64,000 bases of DNA from Phocoena phocoena (lineage: Eukaryota > Chordata > Mammalia > Artiodactyla > Phocoenidae): contig NC_089222.1 in NCBI RefSeq assembly GCF_963924675.1, positions 113,537,316 through 113,601,315 of the forward strand, in the 5' to 3' direction. Positions 60,002 to 64,000 of this stretch are shown here, in pieces. The notes beneath the pieces are model-generated. The model searched no databases. It worked only from the letters and a program-made list of their open reading frames with translations, and was not told the DNA's origin. Within the stretch, counting starts at the first letter, position 1, and every line of letters starts with the position of its first letter. The position numbers and the translations under genes were made by a program.

Positions 60002-62489
60002 AAATAGTTTGATTAAGGTATGTACAGAGATACTGCTTGAAAATTGAGTTGCTTTATTTATTTAAACATCTTCTAACATTACAGGCTATTTTTTCTCTTT
60101 TCAGATTTCAAATTTTTTTAGAATAAAAAATAATTTTTCTCTTTTCAGAAAAAGAAAACTCCTATTAAAGTTAGTGTTTCTTTTGTTAATTGTTAAAGTG
60201 CTGGAATTTCTTGACCAAAGATTTTGATATCAGACAGATAATGCAATGGGTGCCAAGTGAGGCAAAAACTCTACAGAGTTTTAAATTTTTTTATAGAATA
60301 AAAGAGCTTAAATTCAACTATAGGAACCCTGCTGGTTCTCTAAAAATGGAAAGGAAGTAAATCATTGGAACTCTTTGAATTAAAAGTCACAGAGAGTTGT
60401 TAAAGAGTTATGGAAGTGGTTAAATGGCAAAATCTTTGTATGAAAGTGAGTAACTTTCAATACAAGACAAGAGATAACTAAGAGCCCATAGTAACACCAA
60501 AGTGAGAAAAACAATTCCTTCTTTAAAAAATAAAAATATTGCATTGAGTATAGTTGTGGATGAGGATGTGGCTAAATTTTATATGTATGGAGCAGTTGAT
60601 TATAATTTAGTGGAAATTAAAGTATATGTTCTAAATTTTATTAAAATTTGAATAATCTGGCCTAAAATCTATCAACAGAGGTGGGAAGTAACATTTCATT
60701 TAGTAATAGAAATGATGGTGTGTTACTAATTTTTATATTAGTATGTATAGTGTATATGTAGCTTACATGTCTGCATATATGATATAAAATATTTTTTAAA
60801 GTCTATTGAATAAATACATTAATACAACTTAATTTGTCAGAGTAAGTAGTAAAAATAATTAACCTCTTTGACTGTAGATTACCTACAATTTCATGCAATA
60901 TGGTGGGTGGAAATTATATTGAACTATGGTTGTGGAGACTCAAGTTTGAGTTTTAATTGCCAGCAACTAGAAAACTAGTCCATTTTTTGTGATGGTTATT
61001 TTTTAATCATCATCAGAATGAACATGTCGAGTAACAAGATGATTTATTTACATACTTTTCCAACAATTCTAAGATATACATTTTTTCACGTATTAACATT
61101 TCTGAAATCAGATGACTTTCACAACCATATTTGGCAGTGGTGACTTTGGGAAAGACATACATACGTATTATATCTTACAAATGATGGTAACTTAGATTTG
61201 ATCAAATATGGTATTTAAAAATCCCTTCAAGAACTGAAGTTATCTGATTCTATGTATCCAAAAGATTAAAGATAAAGATTTACAGATATGCATTACCATA
61301 CTGAAAGACACTTTGATATGTAAATTTATGAAAGCAAATGTAGAACACATCCTCCTACACGAGTCCACTGAACAACCAGATTAATTCTTAGAGAATTATA
61401 TAACATAGAAGCTACATATTTTGATCTGCTTCAACACATATGAAAAATCATATTAGCATGCATGGTGCGCTCCACTGGATCTATCCTTTGATTGGATAGA
61501 TTGTAGGTTATATGCAATTCCTGGTATATTAGCTCCAACATCACGATTCTGTCACTCAAGGTAGATAATAGAATGGATTTTGTCGAGAGTTATAATTTTG
61601 CTGTTGGTTACATTCTTTTGCTAAGGAAATTCTTCAGGTTATGTGAAATCTTTAAGGTTTTATTGAAAAAAATGTGATGGCTATCAAGAAGAGCAGAATG
61701 TTAACCATGGAACCAAGGCTGACAGAAAACCAGGAAAAGCTTGGCTCCATAACAAGGCTGAAATCTCAATTCTTATTGGTCACAAGCCCTGCTGAAAATG
61801 CAGCTCAGAAACTAGGAGATCTGTCTAGGTTCAACACAACTTTGGCAGTCAATTTACATTGCTGCCAGAATTTCATTCATCTTTATTCTACTGCACCATT
61901 AATGTAAATCAACAAAACTTTCTCTGTCTTTCTGCTTCTCCCCCTACCAGCTCTGTATTTCACATTGGACATTAATAGGAATAGCCTTACTAGCTTAATT
62001 AATGATTATTCATGCTATAGTTTGACTGCCCAGGAATCAGTTTTCTTCCTGCTCCATATAGCTTTGGCCAGGGTCATCAAGAATGTGTCCAACCTTGACA
62101 TTTCTCCCAATTGAGGCTCTGAACTCAGCAAGCATTCTGAAGCTGGATCAAATAACATGAGGCAATATGAGAGGTAATCTCAAATACAGTCTAATTTATA
62201 TTTTAAAAACACATAAAACATTGCAAATGGCAATATATTAAATATAATTAATCCCAAATTACCTGTCTTTAAACAGCATGAGACTGTAGTGACTAAAAGG
62301 CTTTGTAGACACCCAGTAGTAGTATTTTTATTTTCTTTTCCCATTGTCACCCCAAGACATAGGACCAATTTACCTCAGCATTTTTTTAAACCCAAATTCA
62401 GTCATTCCATACCCTATAGGCCAGTTTAACTGTTTTAAGGCTAAGCTCTCATACCTTTTGAGATATATCTTCTTTGTGCCATGTTCATA
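60002..62489. other. Intronic DNA, partly a candidate conserved block
   Basis: No gene was recognised. Bases 61670-62150 are repeat-free and GC-richer than their surroundings, with AGCTTAATTAATGATTATTC. An 8-bp perfect inverted repeat ATCTATCC/GGATAGAT lies at 61479-61501. Confidence 0.4.
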
Positions 62490-62810
62490 GAATCTCCAAC
62501 CTTTATTCTCTCAGTTACCTCTTACAGTAAGCCCTGAGTTGCTCTATTTTACAGATCAGAACTGTGACATTTAAAAGTTTAAGGGATGGGACTTTCCTGG
62601 AGGTCCCGTAGTTAAGACTCTGCACTTCCACTGCAGGGGCCACGGGTTCGATCCCTGGTTGGGGAGCTCAGATCCCGCATACTGCATGGCGTGGCCAAAA
62701 TAATAATAAAAGTTTAAGCAATCTTTCCAGATCTCTGAGATGATTGCAGTGCACGTCTTCTGGATCCAAGTGCAATGTTCTTTCCACTGTATCAAACAGC
62801 CTACCCAGAG
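62490..62810 (-). mobile_element. MIR SINE relic split by a younger SINE
   Basis: Before the break: GCTCTATTTTACAGATCAGAAC. After it: TCTTCTGGATCCAAGTGCAATG and TTCTTTCCACTGTATC, the reverse-complement MIR order. Confidence 0.6.
62584..62707 (+). mobile_element. Older tRNA-derived SINE inside a MIR
   Basis: GGGACTTTCCTGGAGGTCCC to GCATGGCGTGGCCAAAATAA is an old cetartiodactyl CHR-related SINE, including the B-box-like GGTTCGATCCC. The perfect repeat AAAAGTTTAAG (62573-62583 and 62708-62718) flanks it. Confidence 0.88.
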
Positions 62811-62999
62811 CTTTCCTTTTTCAGCAATTTGGCCTTATAAATAAATTAATTCTTCCTAGAGTGTCATTCTGTTTTTTTAGAGTCTTGCTTGACATATCTT
62901 TTCAACTCTATCTTTTACTATACATCTTAAGTTTGAACATACACAATTACCCATAAATGTGCCATATCTTTCTTTTTCTACGATTTTGGCTAATGTCAC
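62811..62999. other. Intronic DNA, nothing recognised
   Basis: No gene or repeat was recognised. Confidence 0.45.
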
Positions 63000-63350
63000 T
63001 TCTACTGCCTGGGATAAGTTTCTGTGCATTTCTCTTAAGCATACATTTGAACCATCCTTTAATACCCTGCTTAAATGTTTACTTTCTCTCTGATCCCTCT
63101 TGTTTTGTTGTCACCAGCTAGTAATATCTATTTTTGTGCAGTTCCAAAGCATTTTATATGTGCAACGCTTATGGGACTTAATGCAATATTATTCAGAAAG
63201 AATTATCATTTACATAGTTACGTTATCACCCATTACACTGTAAGCAATTTAAGTATTAAATTCTTTTCCAGGATGATTTCCTTTTTCTAGGTTCCATGAT
63301 ATCTAGCTCAATATCACAGAATTGCACAGAATAAGTGCATACGGGATAGC
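63000..63350 (+). mobile_element. LINE-2 3' end relic
   Basis: TTTAATACCCTGCTTAAATG, CTCTGATCCCTCTTG, CACTGTAAGCAATTTAAG and ACAGAATAAGTGCATACGGG are in L2 sense order. It is strongly diverged. Confidence 0.6.
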
Positions 63351-64000
63351 AAATGTGTTCTCTGAAATTAACTGTACATATTGAGACATTTTGAGCTAAT
63401 GATATCCTAGATTATTTAATTACTAAAATTAGAGATTAGAGTGAAGCTACACTTAAATTTATTGGTATAAAATAACTTACAACCACGATTATTATTTATC
63501 TGTGCAACCAAAAATGCTAAAATACCCTGAGTTAATTGATTTCTCACACATCAGTTCACTATTTATTAGCTCAACATAAAATTTTATAATGAGTAATGGG
63601 AAATCAGTTGGTTTTTTCCTTTGTAATTGCAATGCAGTAAGAACTAATCTATATTAAAATAGTCAAAAAACAACAGCCTAGGCCTTCTTCAACACATAGA
63701 AAAGAATAATAATCAGTATGCCTATGTCACAGATGCATTCTGCATTGTTTGAGATCGTCATTGGAATTAATATTGTAATATGTAAAATTAGGTTGACCAT
63801 AATATTATTAGGAAGTTGTAATTCTTGAATTTTTGACACTGAAAAGGAAACTACCCTTTTAAATGTTATGGTATTTAGTAATAATGTAGAGTTTAATATA
63901 ATTTTGAATAGTAGTTACTTTCTTACTGACGACCCTATTTACATCATCAATTGTACTGTTCAAAAAAATTACTGTTGGTACATATCTGATATACAGCATT
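63351..64000. other. AT-rich intronic DNA, nothing recognised
   Basis: No gene or clear repeat was recognised up to the window end. Confidence 0.5.

Larger units (their letters stand above)
33773..64000 (+). other. ROBO1: ROBO1 intron downstream of the start-codon exon (5' part)
   Basis: I looked for the next ROBO1 exon (acidic PEDxER segment following the signal peptide) and saw none, so the intron is longer than 30 kb here. The interval holds mostly AT-rich unique DNA, with fewer recent transposons than the upstream intron. Confidence 0.8.

Noticed and set aside
62640..62660. tRNA gene suggested by GGTTCGATCCC
   Set aside because: It is the B-box region of an old tRNA-derived SINE with target duplications.

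Overview
This is a mammalian nuclear genomic window, almost certainly from a cetacean. It has no bacterial or viral operon structure: it is AT-rich intronic DNA full of interspersed repeats. The taxonomic clue is the SINE content. There are at least five copies of the tRNA-derived CHR-type SINE of whales and dolphins (left end GGGCTTCCCTGGTGGCGCAG, right end near GAGGCCCGCGTACCGC plus an A tail), one longer CHR-1-like copy, two older relatives, and LINE-1 copies of cetartiodactyl type. I cannot separate toothed from baleen whales by eye.

The only protein-coding gene piece I can support is one exon at 33628-33766 on the + strand. It carries the start codon and signal peptide of the long isoform of ROBO1, the SLIT receptor used in axon guidance. 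The exon has a good acceptor (pyrimidine run, CAG) and donor (GTAAGT). The 29 complete codons differ from the human N-terminus, as I remember it, at four residues. The rest of the window is the 3' part of the intron before this exon (1-33627) and the 5' part of the intron after it (33767-64000). The other long ORFs are remnants of LINE-1 or SINEs, or chance.

Upstream intron: a twin-primed LINE-1 (1854-2118); a nearly complete but dead LINE-1 on the - strand (about 2182-7452) with a SINE inside ORF2; an old LINE-1 (9605-11243) split by an unidentified 887-bp retro-insert with a 13-bp target duplication; a stacked nest at 16345-18758 (old inverted LINE-1 + SINE + younger LINE-1 + CA repeat); two back-to-back SINEs (20711-21295); an LTR of MLT1 type split by a SINE (25395-25949); another SINE (28488-28693); a MER2-like DNA transposon; and several tiny A-tailed insertions. 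Downstream intron: MER5-like DNA transposon, MIR and L2 relics, three recent LINE-1 3' fragments and one twin-primed LINE-1 (49911-50472), a SINE (57231-57442), a 27-bp hairpin-bearing minisatellite (59921-60001) and a SINE inside a MIR (62584-62707).

I found no previously undescribed system. The better leads are an out-of-frame upstream ATG overlapping the ROBO1 start, the unidentified retro-insert, a 77-nt A-tailed mini-retrocopy, the hairpin minisatellite, and a few repeat-free blocks that could be regulatory. Family names come from pattern memory and should be confirmed with RepeatMasker.
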